Assembly: GCA_027574665.1 (NCBI GenBank)
Contig: CM050664.1
Coordinates: 18,006,774 to 18,070,773 of the forward strand
DNA length: 64,000 nt
Source of the DNA: Rhynochetos jubatus
Lineage: Eukaryota > Chordata > Aves > Eurypygiformes > Rhynochetidae
Direction: 5' to 3'
The notes under the pieces were generated by a model. The model had not been told where the DNA came from, made no database searches, and saw only the letters and a list, made by a program, of their open reading frames with translations. Positions 15,101 to 27,100 of this stretch are shown here, piece after piece (positions within the stretch are counted from its first letter, which is position 1; every line of letters begins with the position of its first letter). The translations under genes were made by a program, and so were the position numbers.

Positions 15101-18100
15101 TCCAAGACACTTCAGAACCTGGTCACTGCTGGTTTATCTGATTCATCACGAAGAGCCAGGATAACGTCTTAAATAATAAAAACGTAACGATCTCCTGCTG
15201 ACGTCTGTGGGAATGTTGCTACTGGTTTCAGTTAATACAGGAAGAGGCCTTATAATATAATTTTAAGCAAGGGAAAAGTAAAAAGTTAGAAATTAAAATT
15301 AAAACTTAGAAATATTCCGAATGTCAGATTTGAGTACAGATAACAGGCACACACAAAGTCATGGAAGCTGCTCCTCTCTGGTTCTTTGTCAGTCACATTT
15401 AGGCTGCTGCTCTTCTAGAACAAGCTAGTGTGTCAGCTCACTTGGTGCTCAGGAGAACACATTCCGGAAAAGAGTTCACAGGCCTATCACAAAGCCTAAC
15501 TGACGGCTACCGACCTCCGTTTTGGCAAAGAGAACAGAAGTGATATGCACGGCCAGGAACACGTCCTCTGGCAAGGCTAAAGGAACACACAGGAGAGAGA
15601 ATTCCCCCACGGGCTGGGCCTACAGTAACTCTACTACGGTCAATAGGGCCCACTGCACATCAGCAGTTTGATCTAGGCTTTACATATGCAATACTGCTCA
15701 GCATGCACCTTCATAATATTAAAATATTAGGAAGTGCAGTAAATTATTTTTTTCTTTTTAAGCAAGGATACTTTTAGAGACAGCTGGGGTGTATCATATT
15801 TCTTTGCTAAATAGTTCAGTACTGTAGCCCAGCTTCAGAACTGTTGAGACATTCCAAGAAAATGCAAGCGATCTCTCTGACTCCTAACCACATTATCCTG
15901 CCTTTTCCAATGCTCACTGACATTCCTTACCTCTAAATTAAGTATTCTGGATCTCTTCCATCAGACTCTGATAGAGTACTGTTTTCCCTACGAAAGGATT
16001 TTCCTGCAGTAACAGTTTACTGAGAAGATGAACAGAAAGCAGTGTTGGAGGCCTGACTGAAGGAGGCCGTTTTCTCAATACGGTATGTCTAGAAAAAGGT
16101 TTACAATGGCAGGGAAGAATTCACAGTTAAACAAAAATATATTTTCAGTCACAATTCTGTATTGTCCCCAATAACAGGGAAAAAGTTATTTTCAGAATTC
16201 ATGTCGAGACTACCCAGTGATCATGTTTTCAAACAAGCAGATGATATCCCAGTCATCTGAAGACCAGTAGGTGCTTCCATGACCAGCTGCTTGATTGCAA
16301 AAGCTGTAATCATGCAGTTGTTGATATTTTCATAAGACTCTGCATGGTTATTACTTGTAACTTTCTCACACTTCTGCTGTATGGTTTGAAACCTGCAACT
16401 CTGCTTTCTGTAAACAGCCTGCAGAACAAATACAGAAAGCGACCCTACTACCACTGTTTGCTTTGTACTGTTTGCTGTTCTGCCGCTCCCGACTTGCAAC
16501 GCCGACTGCTAACACTCACGCAGAAGTGGTTTCAGAACAAATCAAAAATGTATGCGGGCACATAGAAACCAGCGGCCGCCATTCAAGAAGAGTCCTTCTC
16601 CTCAATTCTGCTTCAGCAGAATCATTAAAAAGCCCACATTTACTAAAACCGTGTTCTAATCAGCTGAATTAACATACTGTTGAGAGTTACAGGAGCAGGC
16701 ACAGGCGAGATGACTGAAAGAGTCCTCCACTGCCCATAATCACAAGTTCAGAGACAAGGTACTTGACAAAGTTATTTTTCTCAAAAAGCAAAAGAAAGCT
16801 TTAAACAGATGTTTCCTTGTGACAGTGTAGTTCCTGTTTCTTTCTTCTGTAGTGATGTTCATATCTTACTGAAGTATCTGTAATATTTCTGATGACACCT
16901 TCACTTCTGTACGCTGAGCAGGATCCTTTCCACGCTAGCCAAAGGGCTGCAAAACTAAGTGCTGCTGCTGATCTTTCAAAAATTCAGAAATGATTTTCAG
17001 GAAAGTACAGAACTTGGGTCAATTTTACATTAATATAAGTGTACTGCACATTTCAGTACAGTTTATCTTGCAAAAGCTCAACTAGAAAATAAATATTATG
17101 CATCCGAGATCTTCCAGTTATATACTTGACCAAAAATAGTGAAGTAGAACTAAATGCTTCACAACGGAACTCACCCAAAAACTTGTCTCATTTTAGAACG
17201 GCTGTCATACACTAGGACTCCTCATATCAATATTCTGTTGCAGAAATATTTCAACATTAATCTCTGAACTAAAAGTAAAGCTACACATTTTTCCATATTA
17301 ATTTATCCTAGAATTATGTGAACTTAACAACCCCATGCTTTTGAAAGCACAGGCAGAAATACATTCACAAAAGTAAAAAAACCAGGTGATTTTGTCAAAA
17401 CATTATCAGTGTATATTGTAAGAAATAGTGTATCTTAAAGGAATCTAATCCCATCCATCTACACGTTATTTAAGAGTAAAACACACTTTCTGATCCTTCT
17501 TTACTCCACATCTGTTCTGTCAACTGCCAACAGGAAAACAAAAATAAAGTTTATATTTTGAAGTAATTGTAAAAAATGACATTTCACTTACCTAATTCTT
17601 TAGAAACTGGAGAATCAGCTGATATGTCCCCAATCTTTGCAAGGCTATCATAATATGCTCTTCCAGCCACTACCATAGCTGGGATGGGGGGAGGAGGAGA
17701 GAAGGGGAGAAAAAGTCATGTTAAAAAAGTAGTATTTCCCCCCCCCTTTTATTGTTTATAGTTCAATTCCAGTTTTACAGGAACCAATAAGCTCTTTAAT
17801 ATATATCACTGAGGTTTCAGTTATTCTCAGTTAATCATTTCCTGGTTATAGCTGATTTAAACAGCAAAGCCAGTTTTGCTGGAATGAACACAGAAACATC
17901 AGGATTCAAACTGCAGGAGGCCAGCGGTGAGGACAGATTACGTATGTAGTAGAACTGCACCTCGCAGTGGTTACCTTGCATCTTCCCAGTATCTATAACT
18001 GAACTGCACACCGCAAAGAAAAGCAATAACAAGGACACACTGCCAAGGTTTCATTGTGAAAGGCAGTGAAAAATACTTCCTGAAGTAAGTCTTCTTAATT

Positions 18101-21100
18101 TTTTTGTAGCAGTACATTTTTAACGCAAAGTGGAAGCCAAGCGGCCTCTCCCTGTTGTCTTTAGAAGGCTTCTTTTCTGAGGAATGTAACTGGCAATCGC
18201 CCATTACAGTATTTTAGGTCTGTATTTTATACTTTTTACTAGCAAAGGTGACATCTTCGGTTACCTAACAGTATGTTCACTGAGAAGCCTGCAACTCTCC
18301 CAGATGAAACACTCCGTGAGGCTCTGTTGTTTCAGACTAGAGTAATTTCTATCTAAGCTGCATCTCACAGGTGCTTCGTATTCAAACTCTGAACAGAAGG
18401 AGGACACTGGTGCTGCTGATGGAGCAGCATGCCACCTGTACGCAAGGAATTTATGCCACTCCAACTCTTTCTATCCGATGCTTTCTCAAGACAGCCCCAA
18501 GTCAATCTTTTATCCTAATACAGACACTAAAAAAAAAGGAAGTAGATGTGGGATTTCTCCTGTACTAATCAAGCTAAATCGAGAACTCCACTGGTTTAGT
18601 CTCTTCACCAGTACTACGGCTAGTAAACTGCTTCTGTAGAAAAGGAGTTTTGACATTTTATCCTTAAAATGTATAAAAATATATTATAGAACTACCAGAA
18701 GTTCTTGTAAGTTGTGTGTTCTCTGTCAGCCTACTTTGACTCGTTTGGAAAGCTCCAAAGCATTTGTTTAGCAACAGTATTTACTCCTTGTTACAGACCT
18801 ATTTATACCACTTGGAACTTATGGAGACAATATTAACCATTTATGAGAGCCCTAAGATGAATTTAATGTAATTTCTCAACAGTTGTTGCAACATCATAAA
18901 CATTTACTCATTTGAAATTACGCATTCCTGCTGGATCTGCTTTATTGGCCGGTCTGCAGAGGGGAGCTTGCGAGGACACAATACCTACAGGCCTCTGCGG
19001 TGTTGCTGTGCACAGTTATATTGCCAGTTACTGAGGACAAACGGGATTAAAAGAGAAGAGTCACAATATAACGTATCAACAGTAAAGTTGAACTCTCAGA
19101 AACTGGTATAAAAAAATATTTCAGCCAAATATGAAAACACTTGTTATTACTTCTGGGACCATCTGTAGTCCCTGAGGTTAGGCATTAGATAACCCCACTG
19201 TTAATCCGTCAGGTAGGCATTACTGCAAATAAGTCAACATTTCCAATTTTCATCTCCAGCAGGCTTTGGCTTTGTCTTTTTTCTCAAGCCTGGTCTAAAA
19301 TTTGCATGAAGGGAGATTTCAGTGTCGATTTGGCCTTGCACTATTTGTACAGTATCCCATTTCTCCGAGGACTAGATCACACGTAGGGAAAAGATATGCC
19401 ACAGCCTTGAGTGAGGCAAAACGAGAGAGATTTTACTGCCTTAATACCGTATCAAGCAGCTCAACAGGTCTGCGTGGGTGAAACGGAGCCGGGTCTAGCA
19501 GGTCCTACAATACAAGTTTGGGGAATCTAGAGCCCAGTCTTGGAATCCCACTCTGGGACAAACAGTTTGTGTGAAGTCAGTGGTGGAAATAAACAACCAC
19601 ATAAGTTTGAGAGACTGCGTCCTTAGATTCAAATTTATTCATTCCGATTTTGACTACATTTAAAAGATACCATCAGGTTTAGTACAGATAAGAAAGAAAG
19701 TATTCCACTCCTGCAACTCTTGCTCATTCAAGTTGTTCTGTTCACAGGATTACATAGGTAGCGATGTGTATAGGCGAGCAGGAACAGATCCAAGAATGTG
19801 AAATATCTTTGGAAGATATTTCCAGGGGGGAAAAGAGAACATCTAATTTACATAACATTTTTTTCCAGTTTTGTTATTCTAATGCAGGTTATTTACACCT
19901 TATGTTCAGTTTATTTTGCAGTAGCTCTGTGCCTGAGTGTTTGGATAAAGGAGAAAAGAAAGAGAAGGTCCATATGTTGGGGTGTTTGCGCTCCTCCCCC
20001 CAGTTAAACTCATCCAAAGTTCAGCTTAGAAGTTAAGCTTATACACAACCCTCGTGTCCAGTATGTGTATTTAAATTAAAATTAAACATTCTTTGCAATG
20101 TTAGCAACTAGAAGACTTACCATTAACAGCTTTTTCATAATTCTTCCCCAGATTTATTAAATTCCTCAGTCCTGGATTGAACTGTTCCATAACATTCTAG
20201 TGAGCAGAAAACAAAACTCGTGTTATAATCAAGGCAGTTCAACAGTGGATGAAAGAATTTCTCAGTGTCACTCAGGTCTAGTTTTGTGTTTCATACGTAC
20301 AGCGTACATCTGAAAAGCCTGTGGATGGATGAAAGAGAGAAGACTTGGGAGGAAGAGGACAGCAAAGGATGGAAGGGAGAAAAAACTGAGCACGCACGGT
20401 CAACAAAGGGGGAAAAAAGGTAAGCTATTGCAGTATGGGTAAAAAGGAATCTGGCTGCTTACGCTATAAAAGATGTCAAGTATATGATCAAAGTTCGCAC
20501 AGATCCTTCTTTTATGGTAGGTGATTGTGAAGTGAGAAGGACAGAAAAACCTGTATCCATTGTTTCATAAATTCAGACAATAACACGAACTTTCTGACAG
20601 TGGTTCAAGATTTCAGTTCTTGCCCTCGGGCTGAAAAAAAAATGCCAGGAAAAGGGGAAGAAAAAAAAGGAGAAACACACCAGATATCTGATTAGGGGAC
20701 CACAAAGCACTTCATTCATCTAAGTTACAGATAGAATTCAGGGAAATTAGTGGTTTGGGTTTTTTTTTTAAGCTTGAAAATGCTGCATTTTATTGTGTGA
20801 AACTGTAGTTCTTTCAGAAATAAAATGAAAGTGATTACCTTATTTAAATAGACAGAAAAAAAAAAAATCTACTGCAGCTGCTTTGGCTGTTAAATACAGT
20901 TATTGGCTGAAACAACCAGGATCTGAAATCCAACAGTGCCAAGCATGACTACTCTCGTACCCAGCAAAATCTCTAAACTGATGAAGTGGTAGAAATTGTG
21001 ACTGGCAGTTTCGTAGTTCAAGAAAATAGCTACACCATTAAACAGAGAGTTCCAGGTCTTTGCAAACAGTAGAAAATAAGTTAAGCCATGAAGCACGAAT

Positions 21101-24100
21101 GCAAGTTTGAATTTTCCCAAAGTTGGGGGTTGAAGAAAAGAGGAGAAGCTTTTGGCCACTCCAAAAAGGAAAAATCACCCACAGAGTTTGGGTTGTCCCT
21201 ACTCACAGGAAAGCTTCAGCTTCCCTCTTTCGGGCCAAAGACAGTAACTCTCTCCCCTCCCCTCACCAATATTCCAATGGCTTTTATCTGGATATGAATG
21301 CTAAAAAAAGCTGACATAAATGCAGTATTGTTCACTTCCCAGGACCATGCCCTTTAAGATGTCTCAAACACTTGTAGCATGAATAGCGATATTCCAAAAT
21401 ATTCCATGTTGCAATTAACTTCTGAACAACATTAAGTTTGAAAAAGAGCCCTCTGAGCTCCACTTATTTGGTGGCTCCTTGGTTTCTTCAGGTAGAATCG
21501 CTATTGGAATTAAAGACGCAGCACGTTTGTTCAATAAAGCCCCCTCTGTATGCATGTAAATAACCACCACAGAACAAGTGCTCTAGGATTTGCCATGGAC
21601 GCGCCTGGTCATTTAACAGCCAAGTAAGGACAATGTTCTAATCCTGTCTTTTCTCTCTGCCATACAAAACACAATTTCACTTAACACCAGCTGCTAAGTC
21701 TCAGAAATAATTTAGTAATTCATATTTTATTTAAAAATAAATTTAATACAGGCCCTCTGTTTCCACAGAGGAGAACCTTAGAAGTTTTTGCAGATTCTAC
21801 CCCTTTTTCCCAGAAGCTTTCTAACAAAACCATAGCTGGGCTATTACTCTGTAGATCTTCCTTTCATGACAATGAAGTTCAAGATACCTGAAAACATCAT
21901 TCTGTTATTCTTACTATTTGTATGACACAATTCACATCTTTCTAGATATTCACACAGCAGAACTTTCACATTCAGAGAACTCAAAGTAGACGCTTTCTGT
22001 TTAAAAGACAGAGTGAAATACTACCAAGCTTTTGTCTGTTACACTATGAACAGAATGGAGATATTTATCTTCAGTACATACACGGACCCAGAAAGAACAG
22101 GAATACCATCACATTTGTCTTATTTAGGCAGGGTCATTCAGACAGGGCTTCATTATTTTTCACATATAGTGCTATACCTGAACTCCAGTCAAGGAAAGAA
22201 TTGACTTCAGATTTCACCAATAATACCCTCACAGTCATACTGAGTAAGAGATTTTATAAAAAAGATGAAACTATTCGGTTCTGATACCAGTGTAGTAAAT
22301 ACGGTATCAGAAGCAGCCACAGAACAAGAATACCTAGCCCCACTGCCTCTATCTGTACAAGTTAAATGCAACTGGGATTGTTTTCTGGTCTATGCCATTA
22401 AACTCTCACCCACCCAAACACAATCACTGCAAGAAAATCACCTCTTGTCCCCAGGCCCTTGATTTGTGTTAACTCACAAACCACATCCAGGAATCATTTG
22501 GGAAAGTGTGTTTCAGGTTGGGCCAACAATGCCGAGGGCTACGCTAACAACTCGACAGTATGGATTTTCAAGCTCTAGTGTCTGGGAACATCCCTCCTCC
22601 CACCCCAGCTCTTTAATTTGCTACTGTAAATGTTGCTGCTGTACCTGCTGACCTCCCCATAGCTGAGGCAGTGCAACTGTGAGTCCAAACCAAAGGGTAA
22701 GTCATCTCTTCCTAGTCCAGCTTCCTGCCATTTCTTCCCAGCAGTGTACTAAAGATGATGGCCCTTGGCATGTTTGGAGTCAGTGAATCATCAGGAAAAA
22801 AACGGGTGAATTAGAGGACTGTGTTAGCATACAGAGTCCTGCCTTCCAGGGATATGGGCGAGAAGAAAGGTGCACATGATGTAGAAACTGTGCGTATACA
22901 CGGCAGGTAAGAATCCCAACGCCGCCCTGAATTGCCAACCTAAACTGAAAATTATTTTCTTGAAAGACAGATCCTGTCCCTGCTTACCCTGGTCCTCGCA
23001 ACTAGAGCTTAAGGAGTAAAACCCTTACTGTCACCCACCCAGAAAAACCTTAACTTTAACACGGTAATTATTGGTCTTAAAAATATTGATTTTTGGAATG
23101 ACTACCTTAAGGATTCAGGGGTTAGTATTCCAATTTTCCTGACATTCCAATTCAGATTTCAGAGAAGAGTGATTGCGCCTGTGTCATTAGTTGTTTCCAT
23201 TTAAGAGAAAGTGAACAAAACCCAGCAAAAATGCCCCCAACAGCTGCCCTCTCTGAGGACAGACCCCAAAGCTCTCGATTTTCACCAGCCAACTTGACAC
23301 GTATCGGGCATCCTTGTATAGCGGATACAGACCATTCTGTGGAAACACAACACCTCCACTGAAACACAGAACTGAGCAAGAGCTCCAGCACATCACATCT
23401 GCTCAACAGATATGGAAAGCTGCTGGGAGAGATGAAGAAACAATTTATAGCTCAGTACCTTCAGTAGCTGGAAGGCGTACAGCTAATGGATCTTTTCTCC
23501 ATCAGACCAAGCAGTCCCTGGAAGTTTTTCAGTCTTCACGCTGCCACAGTGGTTGATTGTTAGCAGAAGCGTCTGCACCAGTCTCTAGACGTGAACGCCC
23601 AAGAAGCAGCAAAAACCTTCGCAATGGAAATTCCCCTTTGGAATTTGCTTGGTTTAACACAGGGTACGGTTAGCTGATCCTCACCGCAGTCTGCAAGGCT
23701 CATCTACTTTCCTATTAAGGGCTTCTGTTTGATAGAAAGACTTCGCTTCCCTGCTCCCCTGCTCCCCCCCTTCTTTCCCCGATGACCTAATGAAATAATA
23801 GAAGATTTTCCTCTCCAGCATTAGAAAGGAACATAAGATGTTGGGGTTTTTTTTCCTTTCTACTCAAAACTAGATTCTCAAAGCAAACAAAAACCTGGCT
23901 GTGCTCTAGTGCTCTTTTCATACAGTTAACCACTGTTGCTGTCTTTGAAGTACCGTCCAGGAAGCAGCATCTAGAGCGCCTATTCAAAATGTGAAACTGT
24001 CACTGGCAACTCCCTCTTCAGGATCAGGTATAAATTTGGTATTGCCAAGGCATTTCAGATCAGTTAAAACGACTGTATTATTTTGTTCAACTTGAGAAGT

Positions 24101-27100
24101 TGGGGGGAAGCCACTCAGAAATCCATTTGTATAGCTATTAGTTTTCAGACGTTGTCTTAGAGTTGTATAGATTCCCTTATTTGCAGCCTAAAGAGTGTCA
24201 TGAAAGTGAGTGGCACTGAACACCAGTGCAAAATCACAAGTCATACATTAAAGCCAGATCTGAAAACTTCTAAAAGAAGTAGAGACGGTGGAACAAAGAA
24301 GAATTTCTGATCAAGAGAACCACTCATTTTAAATTGTCATAAGTCTCAGAAAATACCACAATCTTGTTATCTACCGTGCTGTACCAAGTCATGGGAATAA
24401 AGCTTCAGTCTTAATCCAAACAGACATGATCACGAAAGAAAAAAGCTGCGAGAGACAGTAGTTCACAACACATCATTTGCCTGTGCAGTGAGGAACACAA
24501 ACTAGGCCTCCTAATTGTCAATTTAGTGTCTTATATTCTAGTGACACACTACCTCATGAACAGAGTAATTAACCAGAAGAGAAGAGGAAGCACATGATCA
24601 GATCCTACAGCTTTCTATTATTTAGCATGAATGGAAATAAACGGAAACTCTTTCAAAACAGGCAACAGGAAGCATCTTTTTATGCGGAGAATTTTAAGAG
24701 TTGGCAAAAGTGACCTTCCAAGAAAAAGCGTAAGAGAAACCTACTCTGGTCATTCAAGTCGTTAGACCCTCTTATAATCCAGTATGAAAGTTGCTATGTG
24801 CCTTTCCCCACAGGAAACCAATGTGACTTAACCAGCCTGGTAGCAAGGAGCTGGCTGAAGAGGAACAAGCCTTGTATTTCCACTTGCTGTGCATAGGTAT
24901 TCTATCTTCTGCAGTTCCTGATAGTCATATAAACAACGTTAATCTTCAAAACAAATGACAGCCATTGTAAGAGTGCCTTCCTGTAAAGGCTCAGCTTTGC
25001 TTTTTAAAGACACACCTCGCAGAACAATAGCTCAGCAGGTAAGAATACAACTAAACAATGCATAGACTCCCTGCAGTTTCAAGTTTACATCCTGCAGGCA
25101 CTCCTGCAAGAGTGGCTAACAATGTATTTGGGTAGAAATCTGAAGTTATAAAACTGGCACAGAGAGGTAGATCTTGGTGTCTAACATTACTCACATCACT
25201 GTAGCTATTCACAGCTAACTTCTGTAGAGCTACTAATAATTTGTTACACCTCCACTTAGTAAAACTAAGTTTTTGGAAAGAAGTCTTTAGTGTTGCTACA
25301 CTATGTCTGAGAACCCACCCGAGGATATTCACAATGCTGTAGAGAAAGTCAATCATACAGTGCTGTCCTTGCACCTGAAGCATTTTGCACATTACTGCAT
25401 TTCATCTCCTTTACCTTTCAAAAGCCACAGTACCGTTTTCAGAAGGGCATGACTGAGCCCTCCACACACCTCATGTTAAGCTACCTCAGCTGTAAGGTAG
25501 CATAATATTGTTTTAAAAAACAGAATGGAAAAAAATAAATCAGTGTTTAGTCAAAAAGACTAATTCTTATGACTAATTATTAGTCAGGTTGATGGAACAT
25601 TTCTTGTTTAAGAGAAACATGAATACATCATCCAGCGGTGTGTTTCAAATACAAACTTCTCCAGGTTATGAACACATGACCCAGGATAGGCTCTAAGTAA
25701 GGTCAAAATGGGGAATTCGCACTGAGATGGAACTGGACTTTATACACACAAACACCCAGTGGCTCCTCTTCCCCCAACTTAGATTTGTATTTCAGTGATG
25801 CAAACCAACAGCCTTACTGCAGCATGTGCTAGAACCAGAGGTGAACTTTGATTTTGGTAAATAGGTCTGGTAGTTTAATCTAATTGAAAGTCTTTCTAAC
25901 AGGGAATCATGCAATTTAGGGCTTTAAGCCACATTTCTTAGATATGTTCCCCTAATAAAACAACATAGCCTACCAAAATAATTCTACATGCCCCACAGAA
26001 AACACATGCCCCTCAGGAGAGCACAGCACTCCACTGAACAACCAAAGTTGGTTGGTGCTGGTGGTTTGTTTTTAAATTACACTTTGGTTGATGGATAATA
26101 ACAATAACAAACGCCTGGCTGTGATTTACCTGGATACGAAGAAATATATCTTTAAAATCCAAGATTAGCAACACCAATGAATTACAGCTGTCACGCTATT
26201 ATCAAGAGTTCCGGAAACCTCAAACCACAGGAGCAATCCGTGAGCTGCTGCCCAGCCCTCAGACCACACAGTCAGAACGACAGCCCTGTAGCTCGGTACT
26301 TTCCTGTTTTGACCCCTTTCCCCCACATTGTGCGCGTTGTAGCTGGATGCCGAGCGGTTTTCCCCACGCACAGCAGATAAACCGAACCTGTGTGACACAC
26401 CAACGCGTACCAACTTTCTGGGGGTTACCAATGACGTGGCTCTGTGTGTGAGGGGGTCACACAGCGTCCCCTCACAGCGTGCCACGTGGCTGCAGTGAGT
26501 TATAAGGGCAGGGCAATGTCATACCAGCGAACCTCTCAGCAGTTCCTTGGCAGAAGGGTGGCTGTGGCCCTCTTTAGTCACAGGCTCCCACACCCTTCGG
26601 CTTCATTTCGCACGTGCCATTCCTATCATGCATTAAAGTGATTCTTCAGGTATTACATAAAGAGTAAATGTCAGCCTTGATTTTTGTGTGCACACATGCA
26701 CGTATTTGTGGATTATGTTGTTTATTTAGTCAGGTTAGCTAAAAAAAAAAAAAAAAAGTTGAGGTATTCGCTTTCTGATGATGTTGCCAAAAAAAAGGAC
26801 GAATAAAATGCAAATACAAGGGCAATACTTAGCCACCTGATGACCTCTGTAAGTATATTTTGAAGCTTTGTATACAGGTTACTATGTATTTAATAAATCC
26901 AGCAGATTAGCACTGTAAGAAAATACAAAAGGAAAACAGACTAGCAAGGCATTCAATTCCATTGCCTATTATTTTTCCAGGTCACCCAAAAGTTGATTTT
27001 TTTTTTAAATTTTGTTTTTGAGAAGTGGAAAGCCAGTGTCCGCTCCTGCAGCGCAGAGATGCCACCGCTACACTACACTGAATGGGTTTCCCCCAGAGCA

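Larger units (their letters stand above)
2061..17591 (-). other. BAIAP2L1 intron 3 (15.5 kb)
   Basis: The largest intron seen, splitting the IMD domain after L71/G72. I see no nested gene. It is mostly unique AT-rich sequence with a GC-richer stretch near 2.6-3.2 kb. It holds a short tandem duplication (2852-2901), a perfect hairpin (8346-8367) and an 18 bp palindrome (11788-11805). I could not identify a CR1 tail or LTR here, though old or truncated copies could escape reading by eye. Confidence 0.85.

Noticed and set aside
26165-26757. Possible retroposed gene ending in the poly-A run
   Set aside because: No recognisable parent protein in any frame upstream of the A run and no flanking target duplication seen. 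A simple A repeat explains it.
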